Source: Paenibacillus rhizosphaerae
Lineage (GTDB): Bacteria; Bacillota; Bacilli; Paenibacillales; Paenibacillaceae
Reading direction: 5' to 3'
NCBI RefSeq assembly: GCF_014192015.1
Contig: NZ_JACHXJ010000001.1
Span: 1,612,001-1,676,000 of the forward strand
Length of the DNA: 64,000 nt
Shown here one piece after another: positions 1 through 7,989 of the stretch (its first letter is position 1; each line of letters starts with the position of its first letter). The notes under the pieces are model-generated. The model saw only the letters and a list, made by a program, of their open reading frames with translations. It had not been told where the DNA came from and ran no database searches. Both the position numbers and the translations under genes were made by a program.

Positions 1-455
1 TCGGGAAGCGGAGCAGAGAAGCCAAAGCCCGGCAGGGATGGGACGATGACATCAAAAGCATCGGAGGGATCACCTCCATACGCGCCCGGATCAGCGAGCG
101 GATCCACCACTTTGGACCAATGCCAGAACGTCCATGGCCAGCCATGGGACAGAATGAGGGGAACAGGGCTTGGCCCGACTCCGGGCTTGCGCATAAAATG
201 GACAGGCACACCCTCAACGTAGACATGATAATGCTCATAGGCGTTGATTGCCTTCTCGGATTTACGCCAGTCGAATTCATGAATCCAGTAATCGACGAGC
301 GCTTTCAGATCTTCACGGCGTACGCCGTAGTAGCTGTCTTCATTGCCCACATCGAGGGGCCATCTGACGGAAGTAAGACGACGGTGCAGATCGTTAAGCA
401 CTTCTTCAGAAACATGGATGGGGCTTTCTTTAAGCGGAAAAACGGCATGGGACAT
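1..455 (-). CDS. Epoxide hydrolase family protein, 3' end cut off by the window
   Basis: The reverse strand from ATG at 455 reads open to the window edge for 151 codons. The N-terminus (MSHAVFPLKESPIHVSEE, later LHRRLTSVRWPLD and LVDYWIHEFDWRKSE) matches the epoxide hydrolase N-terminal domain that precedes an alpha/beta-hydrolase fold. The oxyanion-hole segment LILSHGWPWTFW and the strand VPSLPGFGFS follow. Epoxide hydrolases of this type open epoxides to diols in the cytoplasm. The nucleophile elbow and catalytic His lie outside the window, so activity cannot be judged. An AGGAGGA site (461-467, complement) fits the start. The MarR gene lies 65 bp upstream on the same strand, so they probably form one operon. 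Confidence 0.85.
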   Translation of the reverse strand, partial: MSHAVFPLKESPIHVSEEVLNDLHRRLTSVRWPLDVGNEDSYYGVRREDLKALVDYWIHEFDWRKSEKAINAYEHYHVYVEGVPVHFMRKPGVGPSPVPLILSHGWPWTFWHWSKVVDPLADPGAYGGDPSDAFDVIVPSLPGFGFSAPLP

Positions 456-520
456 AAATATCCTCCTCTGACGTGAATTAGGAGCTGACGAAAAGGCAAA
501 CGATTCAAGCGAAATATCCG

Positions 521-967
521 CTAAGCGTCGCTTGCCATCCCGACAAGCCGCATCAATGCCGGGATGGCGTCAGCTATCGCCTGTCTCTCTTCTGGCGTAA
601 GGTGTTCCGCGAAACCGGCAATCCTTCTGATCCGTTCCAGGCGCCGGGAATCGATCACGTTTTCTCCCTGGGGGGTAATATGTACGAGAACTACGCGGCC
701 GTCATTCGGATCGGATCTTCGTTCTACGAGACCATCCCGCTCCAGCCGGGTTACAATTTGCGTGATCGCCGACTGGGTTACCTGCTCGGTGGCGGTCAGT
801 TCCGTTAGGCGCATCGGACTGTTGTGGGTTAACGTGTGCAGGACCGACAGGGCGGTGAAGCTGAGCTTTTCAATGGACGGCAGTCGAATATTGATCCGGG
901 TCAGATTTTCAATCACTCGAACAAAATCGGCGACATCCAATTCTTTAGATAGATGTTTAGGTTTCAT
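521..967 (-). CDS. MarR family transcriptional regulator
   Basis: This 148-aa protein has the MarR winged-helix layout. SFTALSVLHTLTHN leads into the recognition helix (TEQVTQSAITQIVTRLERDG), then the wing (ERRSDPNDGRVVLVHIT) and a C-terminal dimer helix. ATG at 967 was chosen over upstream codons because it gives the usual length of about 150 aa. No strong ribosome site is visible. MarR proteins usually repress a neighbouring gene and release DNA when a small ligand binds. The likely target is its own operon with the epoxide hydrolase. Confidence 0.85.
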   Translation of the reverse strand: MKPKHLSKELDVADFVRVIENLTRINIRLPSIEKLSFTALSVLHTLTHNSPMRLTELTATEQVTQSAITQIVTRLERDGLVERRSDPNDGRVVLVHITPQGENVIDSRRLERIRRIAGFAEHLTPEERQAIADAIPALMRLVGMASDA

Positions 968-1011
968 GTCTATAATATATAAGGAATTTATATAAATGTC
1001 TAATATAAAAC
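966..1011. promoter_or_regulatory. Possible MarR operator (direct repeat upstream of the regulator)
   Basis: An AT-rich stretch carries two near-identical direct repeats 30 bp apart: ATGTCTATAATATA at 966 and ATGTCTAATATAAA at 996. The first overlaps the regulator's start codon. Autoregulated MarR genes often have AT-rich operator repeats here, so this is a candidate site. The repeats are direct rather than palindromic, which is less typical. Confidence 0.3.
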
Positions 1012-1116
1012 GGGAATGGATGAGAAATGGAACTGAATGATTTTCGTGGAATCGCATCATAATAGCAGGATAAGCAGGATCTGCTCCAAACACCATGATG
1101 AAACGAGTGATGAGGC

Positions 1117-2070
1117 TTGAGATGGACATCCGCGGCATGCCTCCTGTTCATGCTGCTGCATAATCCGACTGCAGATCAAGAACAGGCACAGGACAAGCTT
1201 ACGGTCACCCATGAAGGAAAAACCATCTCCGTGCTCAACCGCGACGCGCACAGCTTGGGGGTGTTTCCTCTACTGGACAAGGAACAATATAACGCGTGGG
1301 TTAACGAACTGGACCGGAAAACCTATAAGGAAGCGCAAAACGCGAGTTTTGACGCGGGGGGGCGCATTGTCGAGGGGAAGAACGGGTACAAGCTCGACCG
1401 CAGGGCTTTTTTGATGAAGTATTATGCGTATATGTACGAGACGAGCGGGCCGGCCGCGATTGAAGTTCCAACGTACCCGGTATTTCCGAAGGTCGATACG
1501 GAGCTGCTGGCGTCTTTGCGTTCCAAGCAAATCGGTTATTATATTACTTATTTCAACGCCGGCAACCGAGACCGTTCCCATAATATAGCTCTGGCGGCCG
1601 AAGCGATTGACGGTACGGTTATCTTTCCCGGTGAACGGTTCTCATTTAACCGGGTGGTTGGCATACGCACGACCGGCAGAGGCTACCGCCGGGCTGCTGT
1701 CATTGTGCGGGGCGAATTATCCGAAGGCGTGGGAGGCGGCATCTGTCAGGTATCCTCCACCTTGTTTAATGCTGCCGATCGGGCAGGGCTGAAGATTGTG
1801 CAGCGGTACTCCCACAGCCGTCATGTTCCCTATGTCCCTTCAGGCAGAGATGCAACCGTAAGCTGGGGCGGACCGGATTTTGTCTTTGACAACGCGTACA
1901 ATCAGCCGGTCCTTCTGCGCGCGTTTGCTGGTGGGGGAAGCATGGGCGTGTCCATCTACTCGTCTGACGTGATCGAATACTTCCCGAAAAAGGTACCGAG
2001 CATCTCTCATCATCTGCCGGAAGAGGTACGAGACATCACCGCAAGTCAAAGCCCCGGATATCAGAATTAG
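1117..2070 (+). CDS. VanW-like secreted protein
   Basis: The C-terminal half (about residues 150-290) is a VanW domain, with the signature GGGICQVSSTLFNAADRAGL and the following SHSRHVPYVPSGRDATVSWG. VanW proteins are usually extracytoplasmic and tied to cell-wall biology; the biochemical role is unknown. The only in-frame start near the N-terminus is TTG at 1117, directly after a stop, with no good ribosome site. The peptide after it (RWTSAACLLFMLLHNPTAD) looks like the core of a signal sequence. An ATG at 1095 one frame away encodes MMKRVMR, which would complete that signal peptide if one base were removed near 1116. The gene is therefore either TTG-initiated or carries a 5' frameshift. Confidence 0.75.
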   Translation: MRWTSAACLLFMLLHNPTADQEQAQDKLTVTHEGKTISVLNRDAHSLGVFPLLDKEQYNAWVNELDRKTYKEAQNASFDAGGRIVEGKNGYKLDRRAFLMKYYAYMYETSGPAAIEVPTYPVFPKVDTELLASLRSKQIGYYITYFNAGNRDRSHNIALAAEAIDGTVIFPGERFSFNRVVGIRTTGRGYRRAAVIVRGELSEGVGGGICQVSSTLFNAADRAGLKIVQRYSHSRHVPYVPSGRDATVSWGGPDFVFDNAYNQPVLLRAFAGGGSMGVSIYSSDVIEYFPKKVPSISHHLPEEVRDITASQSPGYQN

Positions 2071-2105
2071 AGCAGAGGCTTGCCCTTGAAGTGATCTTCG
2101 TGGCG

Positions 2106-3545
2106 CTAACTAGGGCTTAAGCTGCGCAGCGCACGGGCAAATCCGGCGATGCCTTGCCCAATGCATTCCGTCTGTGCACGCGCGAACGTAAACCTGACGA
2201 ATCCGGCATCCGAACCGTACACGCTGCCAGGCACGAAAACGACGCCGTTCCGGATCGCCGCTTCCAGCAGCTTGGCGTCGTTGACTGGATCAGACAGCTT
2301 GCACCACAAATGATGTCCGCCTCTCGGAATATGGTATTGAATCAACCTCGGCAGTTCCTTCCGCAGCGCTTCGATTAGGAGATCACGCTTATACATCAGA
2401 TTTGTCCGAAGGCGGCTGAGATGAGGTTCAAAAAAGTCCGATTCCAAAAACTGCGCCGCCACCTGCTGGGGAATGACGCTAAGTCCAAAATCCATCTGCT
2501 GCCTGGCATCCGCCAATCTGTGCACGACAGAATTCGGGGCAACCATCCAACCGATTCGCAGGCCCGAGGCCGCGATTTTGGAAAAAGATCCGATGTAAAT
2601 GACGGAACCGGACGTATCCATTGATTTTAAAGGCATGCGTGGTAAGCCTTCGTAATCGGTTAGGCTGTACGGATCGTCTTCGATGATAGGCAGTCCCAGC
2701 TCGCTTGCGGCATAAAGGAGCTTTTGGCGCCTGTCATCGGCAAGAAGCGTACCTGTTGGATTTTGAAAATTCGGATTCGTAAATATCATCTTGATGCGGT
2801 GTTTTTTGTACAGCCCACGGATTTCTTCCGGCCTCATGCCGTCCTGATCTACGGGAAGCCGGAAGATCCGCAGTCCCGCCGACTGGAACATCGGCAGCGA
2901 ATAATAATAGGATGGGTCCTCTATAGCAACAGCGTCGCCAGGGGACAGCAGGCATTGCGTAATTAAAAATAAGGATTGCTGAGATCCGGAGGTGATCAGG
3001 ATGGTTGATTCCGTCGCCTGAACCCCGCGGTATCCGGCCAAATATCGAACCAGAGCCTGCCGGAGCGGAATATATCCCTGCGGGTTGTCGTATCCCAGGT
3101 AAGAAGCGTACTGATGACTGCTCATGATTTCACTGATTTCCTTTGTTGGGGCCAAATCCCCCGCGAGTTCTCCACTTGCAAAGTCGACCAGAGAGGGATC
3201 CTGGCTGAGGGCCTCCCGAATTCTCCGGAGAAACGGAAGATTCGGAAGAAAGCTTCCGCCTTCGGCATACCGGTTCCAGTTTGGTGTATGTTTCGGTGAA
3301 GCGCCCCATTTATACTGGCTCACCCGAGTTCCGCTGCCCGAACGGCTTTCGAGGATTCCGAGCGAACGGAGTTCCGCAAAAGCCTGTACGACCGTGCTCC
3401 GGTTTACGCCGATCTGCTCGGCCAATTTCCTTTCCGAAGGCAGCTGGCTGCCGGGCGGAAATTCCCCAAACGAAATTCGCCGCTCGATGTGGTCGGCAAT
3501 TTGCTGATATAATGGTTTTTTACTTTCACGGTCAAGACCCCACAT
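2106..3545 (-). CDS. MocR-type regulator: GntR DNA-binding domain fused to a PLP aminotransferase fold
   Basis: Residues 1-75 form a GntR winged helix (PLYQQIADHIERRI, then LPSERKLAEQIGVNRSTV). The rest is a class I aminotransferase fold with ITSGSQQSL, the Asn/Asp pocket segment (TNPNFQNPTGT) and the PLP-lysine motif SFSKIAASG (K323). MocR proteins use PLP or an amine ligand to control genes for amino acid, vitamin B6 or GABA metabolism. ATG 3545 is preferred over the TTG at 3569 because GAGGA lies about 10 bases upstream. It is divergent from a small membrane protein gene and convergent with the VanW gene. No pdxST or aminotransferase target is visible nearby. Confidence 0.9.
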   Translation of the reverse strand: MWGLDRESKKPLYQQIADHIERRISFGEFPPGSQLPSERKLAEQIGVNRSTVVQAFAELRSLGILESRSGSGTRVSQYKWGASPKHTPNWNRYAEGGSFLPNLPFLRRIREALSQDPSLVDFASGELAGDLAPTKEISEIMSSHQYASYLGYDNPQGYIPLRQALVRYLAGYRGVQATESTILITSGSQQSLFLITQCLLSPGDAVAIEDPSYYYSLPMFQSAGLRIFRLPVDQDGMRPEEIRGLYKKHRIKMIFTNPNFQNPTGTLLADDRRQKLLYAASELGLPIIEDDPYSLTDYEGLPRMPLKSMDTSGSVIYIGSFSKIAASGLRIGWMVAPNSVVHRLADARQQMDFGLSVIPQQVAAQFLESDFFEPHLSRLRTNLMYKRDLLIEALRKELPRLIQYHIPRGGHHLWCKLSDPVNDAKLLEAAIRNGVVFVPGSVYGSDAGFVRFTFARAQTECIGQGIAGFARALRSLSPS

Positions 3546-3784
3546 ACTTTTCACTTCCTCGAACAACAATTGAACGACAATTTTTTGTCATCCTTTCCAA
3601 TATATCTGATTCGCTTAATGATTTCCGTCTTTTTCTCACCGAAAATTTTGCGTTTTCATGAACATGCCCGTTTCATGTAGTGAAATGGATGGGCCGAGAA
3701 GCGATTTCAATGGCTGGTGTGTTCACGCCCGATGGTGATTATAATGAATCTGCAGCAAATCAACTTGACGGGCGGGTGAACAGC

Positions 3785-3985
3785 ATGGTCTGGCTGATGG
3801 TTTTAGCCGTGATCGTATTAATATGGGGACTCTTCGCAACGATGAGAATTGGACAATCCCCAAGCAATAAAGAACAAAATCCACAATACTTTCAGGATAC
3901 GGGCAAAAAATGGTTAAGGCTTCTAGGCTTCTATGGAATTAGCATTGTTGCGGCAGCAATAATTATCGTAATTTTGATTAAGTAA
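3785..3985 (+). CDS. Small two-pass membrane protein, function unknown
   Basis: This 66-aa ORF starts MVWLMVLAVIVLIWGLFATM, one membrane helix. A polar loop follows (about residues 22-42), then a second helix (FYGISIVAAAIIIVILI) and a final Lys. The frame is open from GTG 3680, adding up to 35 residues of polar sequence. ATG 3785 was chosen because the extension is not membrane-like and a weak GGGTGA lies upstream. The family is not recognised. Its divergent position next to the MocR regulator makes it a candidate target of that regulator. Confidence 0.6.
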   Translation: MVWLMVLAVIVLIWGLFATMRIGQSPSNKEQNPQYFQDTGKKWLRLLGFYGISIVAAAIIIVILIK

Positions 3986-4065
3986 TGAAGGAAAGGATGA
4001 CGGCGGGTTCACTGCAGGTCTGATTTTCCTGTCAAAGAGGCCTTGACCAAATTCAACAGAAGCTG

Positions 4066-4100
4066 AACAAGCAGTCCATTTAAGGACTGCTTGTTTGTTT
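4066..4100 (+). terminator. Rho-independent terminator
   Basis: A perfect 12-bp stem, AACAAGCAGTCC with GGACTGCTTGTT, encloses a 6-base loop and is followed by TGTTTTT on the plus strand. It ends the small membrane protein transcript and sits at the 3' end of the convergent dehydrogenase gene. Confidence 0.8.
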
Positions 4101-5408
4101 TTACGAGACAGAAGTAGGTAGACCCGTTGGCCCGCCGCCGCTGGAATCGGGCATCCGCTTCATTCGATCTAACAGCATTCCGTCGGATGACGGGTTCTCC
4201 CCCACTACAAAATCCTTCATGTAATAACTGAGATAATCCCCATAGCGGCTGTCCGTCTGCAAGAGGAGTTCGTCCACAAAATAAGCGCCATAAGGTATAT
4301 CGTCTTTCAGCAGTGTACTTAGGGCACCATAAATCCCGCACGCAACCTGAAAATAAGTGGCGTTGGTATGATAGATCGGATAAATCTCGTCGCTGCTAAG
4401 GACGTTGTACATGTAGCGTTCCTTATCCGGGTAAACGAGCAGAACACCCACAAGATCCTGTCCGCCAACTTCGCCGACGGAAGGATCCAGCACCTGATGA
4501 TTCCAATCCCACAAGTCGTCGATCGTATCCAAATGTCCGCGAATTAAATCAATCGTGTATTCGCTAACACGGTATATAAAGCCCGTTTCAAGATCGAAAG
4601 CATGTCCAAGCGACAGAACCTCCTCGTGCGGCATAAGAGATCCGTAAAATTGCTTATCCCCAAGCGTAACTTTAAATTCAAGCTCATAGACGGGGAGCTG
4701 CATGATGAATGGAATCCGTCGCTTCATAAATACCGGATAGTTCAGAATCGCTTCATCGAGAAAGCATTCCGGTGACCATGTGGAATAAATCGTTTTGCCT
4801 TTGAGCAGAGAGCGGTCCTTATACAGGGAATTGTCATGTTCAACAATAAAGCAGGCCAGCGGCTTATCACCGGAGTTCTTGTTCAGGAGCTGAATAGCCA
4901 TCCACTGTACCACACCCGGGTTCATTCCTGAACCAATGATGGCTTTCGAATTCGCAACTGATTTCCGACCTTCCTGAAACACATGATAGCGTTCCAGCAG
5001 GGAATATTCAGCAAGGCGTTCAATTTCATCAACGGCAGGACATTCCAGCGCTGTGTTGATATAATGGACACCCGCTTGATCGCAGCAATGAAGCATATCA
5101 ACCGTATCGGCCCATGACACATCAATCACATGCGTCGTGCCGGTATCCGACAAATGCAGGCGGAACCGTTCCAGATTGGTTAGATCGAATTGGTGCAGTG
5201 AAGCTTGTTGAATCAAGCGGGGCATAAATGAGCTATAGTATGCCATATCCTGTTGATTCAAATCTATCAGGTGAATTTTGCTGTGCAAAATGAATGAATG
5301 GATTGGATCCCGGGCGTCCCCGAGGGATTTCTCCAAAACGGATAGTATCGCTTTCGCAACACCGCCTGCACTACCAAGAATCGAAATAACTGTCCTCGAT
5401 TTCTTCAT
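4101..5408 (-). CDS. Saccharopine dehydrogenase / homospermidine synthase-like oxidoreductase
   Basis: This 435-aa cytoplasmic protein begins with a Rossmann segment (TVISILGSAGGVAKAIL), then strand IHLIDLNQ and THVIDVSWADTVDMLHCCDQ, then INTALECPAVDEI. That order resembles the NADP-binding domain of saccharopine dehydrogenases and bacterial homospermidine synthases. The later GMNPGVVQWM and GHAFDLETGFIYRVSEYT fit the catalytic/dimer domain. ATG 5408 is supported by AAAGGGG about 9 bases upstream; codons further upstream lack support. It stands alone, with no lysine or polyamine genes nearby, so the substrate is unknown. Confidence 0.7.
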   Translation of the reverse strand: MKKSRTVISILGSAGGVAKAILSVLEKSLGDARDPIHSFILHSKIHLIDLNQQDMAYYSSFMPRLIQQASLHQFDLTNLERFRLHLSDTGTTHVIDVSWADTVDMLHCCDQAGVHYINTALECPAVDEIERLAEYSLLERYHVFQEGRKSVANSKAIIGSGMNPGVVQWMAIQLLNKNSGDKPLACFIVEHDNSLYKDRSLLKGKTIYSTWSPECFLDEAILNYPVFMKRRIPFIMQLPVYELEFKVTLGDKQFYGSLMPHEEVLSLGHAFDLETGFIYRVSEYTIDLIRGHLDTIDDLWDWNHQVLDPSVGEVGGQDLVGVLLVYPDKERYMYNVLSSDEIYPIYHTNATYFQVACGIYGALSTLLKDDIPYGAYFVDELLLQTDSRYGDYLSYYMKDFVVGENPSSDGMLLDRMKRMPDSSGGGPTGLPTSVS

Positions 5409-5722
5409 GATGTTCAACCCCTTTCTATCTTTACCGTATTCATAGATTGATAGAAAGGATTGTTCGTGCACCTATTACAGCTGCCTTTTTTGTAATCAAC
5501 AATGTAAGGAACCGAATGTGATTTTAATTCCTGTGTCTGGAGATGATGATAGTAGTGAGGATTGCTGCTGCTCTAGGATCACACTTCTCGTGATGTCGTA
5601 TGGTAAATAAGTGTAGGAAGGTTTGTCAGTTTAAGGCGGCGAAGAATACATGGCAAGTCTTGTAACAAGTAGAAATGAAGATAATACAATGAGTCATAAC
5701 AAGCCAAGGAGAATGGAAGACA
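5409..5722. other. Intergenic region, no gene seen
   Basis: This 314-bp gap separates the divergent dehydrogenase and DUF1232 genes and must hold both promoters. No convincing -35/-10 pair, operator or structured RNA was recognised. A short frame from 5650 overlaps the next gene out of phase and is not considered real. Confidence 0.5.
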
Positions 5723-6121
5723 ATGATGGAACAACTCAAAGCTTGGGCCAAACAATTAAAAAGACAGGTATTCATACTCTATTACGCCTATCGGGACATA
5801 CGCTCCCCATGGTATGCAAAGCTGTTTTCCATGTGCGTCGTTGCCTATGCGTTCAGCCCCATAGATTTAATACCGGACTTTATACCTGTCATTGGTTATG
5901 CGGATGATCTGATTTTGATCCCGCTGGGCGTATTGGCTGCTATAAAAATGATGCCTGGAGAGGTCATTGAGGATGCCAAAAAGAAATCGGATGCTCGCAT
6001 GAACCAAGGGAAACCGGTGAATTGGGTTGCGGGTGTTCTGATTATTTTATTATGGGCAGCTGTGCTGGCCGCGGTATTGATTTACCTGTACACCCGTTTG
6101 ATGAAACGTGCTGATTTATAG
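5723..6121 (+). CDS. DUF1232 (YkvA-like) membrane protein
   Basis: This 132-aa protein carries the DUF1232 core: RDIRSPWYAKLF, then AYAFSPIDLIPDFIPVIGYA and DDLILIPLGVLAAIKMMP (about residues 24-80). The C-terminus has a single strong membrane helix (WVAGVLIILLWAAVLAAVLI) and a basic tail. Proteins of this family are small membrane-associated proteins of unknown function. An AAGGAG lies upstream of the double ATG. It converges on the AraC gene at 6164. Confidence 0.85.
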   Translation: MMEQLKAWAKQLKRQVFILYYAYRDIRSPWYAKLFSMCVVAYAFSPIDLIPDFIPVIGYADDLILIPLGVLAAIKMMPGEVIEDAKKKSDARMNQGKPVNWVAGVLIILLWAAVLAAVLIYLYTRLMKRADL

Positions 6122-6163
6122 TCGCCCGCCCGATCGGCTTGAGTGATGGCCCGTTCTTATGTT

Positions 6164-7030
6164 TCAAGAATCCCGCAGCTTCTCCCGATACTCGGATGGA
6201 GTACAGTTGTAAACTTTGCGGAACTGGCGGGCGTAATAGTTCTGGTCCCGAAAGCCGCTTTCAAGCGCAACCTGGGAGATGGATAGACCGGGATGGCGAA
6301 GTAGCGTGCAGGAATAGTCCAGACGCTTGCGAATGACATAATCCATCGGTGTTGTGTGATAGTTGCGGGTAAAGACGCGCTGAAACTGGCGGGTGGACAG
6401 GTAGGCCTTGTCGGCCATCGCTTGAAGGGTGATCGGCTGAAGAAAGTGCTCCTCTATGTAAGTGACGGCTTCACCGATCCGCAGCGCCTTGTTGTCTTCG
6501 GGTCCGCTGCCGATCTGATAATAGCGGGAGAGCAGGCCGACCAGCGCGGTAAAATAAGAACGAATCATCAGACGATAGCCCTGTGGCTGCAGCTCACACT
6601 CGATCAAAATCAGATCAAGCAGTCTTGTCGCTTCTTGCAGCTGCGCTTCGTTCAGCGTCAGCATACCCTTGAAGTTCATTTCCTTGCGGTAAAATGGTTC
6701 GATGTAGAAGAGCGCTTGAAAGCCAGGCAGTAATCTTAGTTCGGACAGCTGCAGAAGCTGCTCGGGCTGGAACATGACGTTGATGTATTCAATACTGTCG
6801 ACGTTTTTGTATCCATGGGATACGCCGCTGTGAATCAAGAATACCTGGCCGGCTGTAACGGGGTATTCCCTCCCTTCAATGATATGTACGGCGCTGCCCG
6901 ACAAAATGACGACAAGTTCGGAGAAATCGTGGCTGTGCACAAAATATTCGTGAGTTAGCGGACATTTCTGGATACGGAACGTAAATCCCGGCTCGAGCCC
7001 GATGTCCATGGCAAACAGTCTGGTCATCAT
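6164..7030 (-). CDS. AraC family regulator with N-terminal cupin (RhaS/RhaR-like)
   Basis: The N-terminal half is a sugar-sensing cupin: HSHDFSELVVILSGSAVHII, then PVTAGQVFLIHSGVSHGYKN. The C-terminal ~100 residues carry two helix-turn-helix motifs (LQAMADKAYLSTRQFQRVF and ISQVALESGFRDQNYYARQF). It is divergent from the SGNH esterase gene and so probably controls the polysaccharide locus downstream. The start is uncertain: the frame opens at GTG 7036, and ATG 7030 was taken as the first ATG. No ribosome site decides between them. It is a close structural paralogue of the regulator at 31278. Confidence 0.85.
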   Translation of the reverse strand: MMTRLFAMDIGLEPGFTFRIQKCPLTHEYFVHSHDFSELVVILSGSAVHIIEGREYPVTAGQVFLIHSGVSHGYKNVDSIEYINVMFQPEQLLQLSELRLLPGFQALFYIEPFYRKEMNFKGMLTLNEAQLQEATRLLDLILIECELQPQGYRLMIRSYFTALVGLLSRYYQIGSGPEDNKALRIGEAVTYIEEHFLQPITLQAMADKAYLSTRQFQRVFTRNYHTTPMDYVIRKRLDYSCTLLRHPGLSISQVALESGFRDQNYYARQFRKVYNCTPSEYREKLRDS

Positions 7031-7165
7031 GTCCACATTATGCTAAACAATGTCGGCATCGTCAAGGCGAAGATCGGCGTCCCGCGCTACCATTAAGTTT
7101 ACGGGCCAACACAAGGCGGATCGATCTGCTATCGGCTTCGAGATTGTCAATTTGGGGAGGTACAT

Positions 7166-7927
7166 ATGAATTTATGGTGGAATGAAAGGACGAATCAACC
7201 CGTGAAGCCGGTTATTCTTTTCCTGGGGGACAGCATTACGGCCAGCGGTCATTATATCCGGTACACCGAAGCTTGGCTCCGTCAGCACCGGCCGACGATG
7301 GACATGAAGCTGGTTCCATGCGGCGTGCCCAGTGAAACCGTATCGGGACTCAGCGAAGCGGCACACCCGTTTCCGCGCCCCTGCATACACAATCGGCTTC
7401 AGAATGCGCTTGAGACGGCATCGCCGGGAATCGTTGCCGCCTGTTATGGTATGAACGACGGGATTTACCATCCTTATTCCGAGGATCGTTTAGCTGCCTA
7501 TCAAGAGGGGACGTATCGTCTAGTCGAACGCAGCCGCGAGGTTGGTGCAAAGGTCGTGCTGATGACGCCTCCTCCCTTTGACCCGATTTCCATGAACGCC
7601 GAGCTTTTGCCCGAAAACGCGCCGGATTTCAGTTATCTCACACCATTCCTGGAGTATGACCGCGTTCTCGAGCAATATTCCGCGTGGCTCCTGTCAGCCG
7701 GCGATGTGGCCGACCAGATCATCGACTTTCGCAGTTCCCTGCTGGCTCATACAAAGGAACAAAGAGCACTGGATCCAGCTTACAGCGCAGGGGACGGCAT
7801 TCATCCAAACCGTGCCGGGCACTGGGTTATGGCCCGTACGCTTCTCAAGGAATTGTTCGGCGCAGAACCTGGTGTTATTCCTGAAGTAGATGCGATTTCG
7901 AGATCGCTCGCTGAAGAAACGGATTGA
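7166..7927 (+). CDS. SGNH/GDSL hydrolase (likely carbohydrate esterase)
   Basis: This 253-aa protein has the SGNH blocks in order: block I FLGDSITASG (Ser23), a Gly block near CGVPSETVSG, block III CYGMNDG (Asn97), and block V DGIHPNRAGH (Asp210, His213). These enzymes remove acetyl or other ester groups. No signal peptide is present, so it should act in the cytoplasm, for example deacetylating imported oligosaccharides. GGGGAGG lies just upstream of ATG 7166. It is the first gene of the sugar locus, divergent from the AraC gene. Confidence 0.88.
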   Translation: MNLWWNERTNQPVKPVILFLGDSITASGHYIRYTEAWLRQHRPTMDMKLVPCGVPSETVSGLSEAAHPFPRPCIHNRLQNALETASPGIVAACYGMNDGIYHPYSEDRLAAYQEGTYRLVERSREVGAKVVLMTPPPFDPISMNAELLPENAPDFSYLTPFLEYDRVLEQYSAWLLSAGDVADQIIDFRSSLLAHTKEQRALDPAYSAGDGIHPNRAGHWVMARTLLKELFGAEPGVIPEVDAISRSLAEETD

Positions 7928-7989
7928 CACCTAAAAATCAACCGGATTATAGTTAGGTCACTTCAACAAAGGGGAGGGACAGAGGAACG

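Noticed and set aside
5650..5907. 85-codon frame overlapping the DUF1232 gene
   Set aside because: It is out of phase with the real gene and its translation has no family features.
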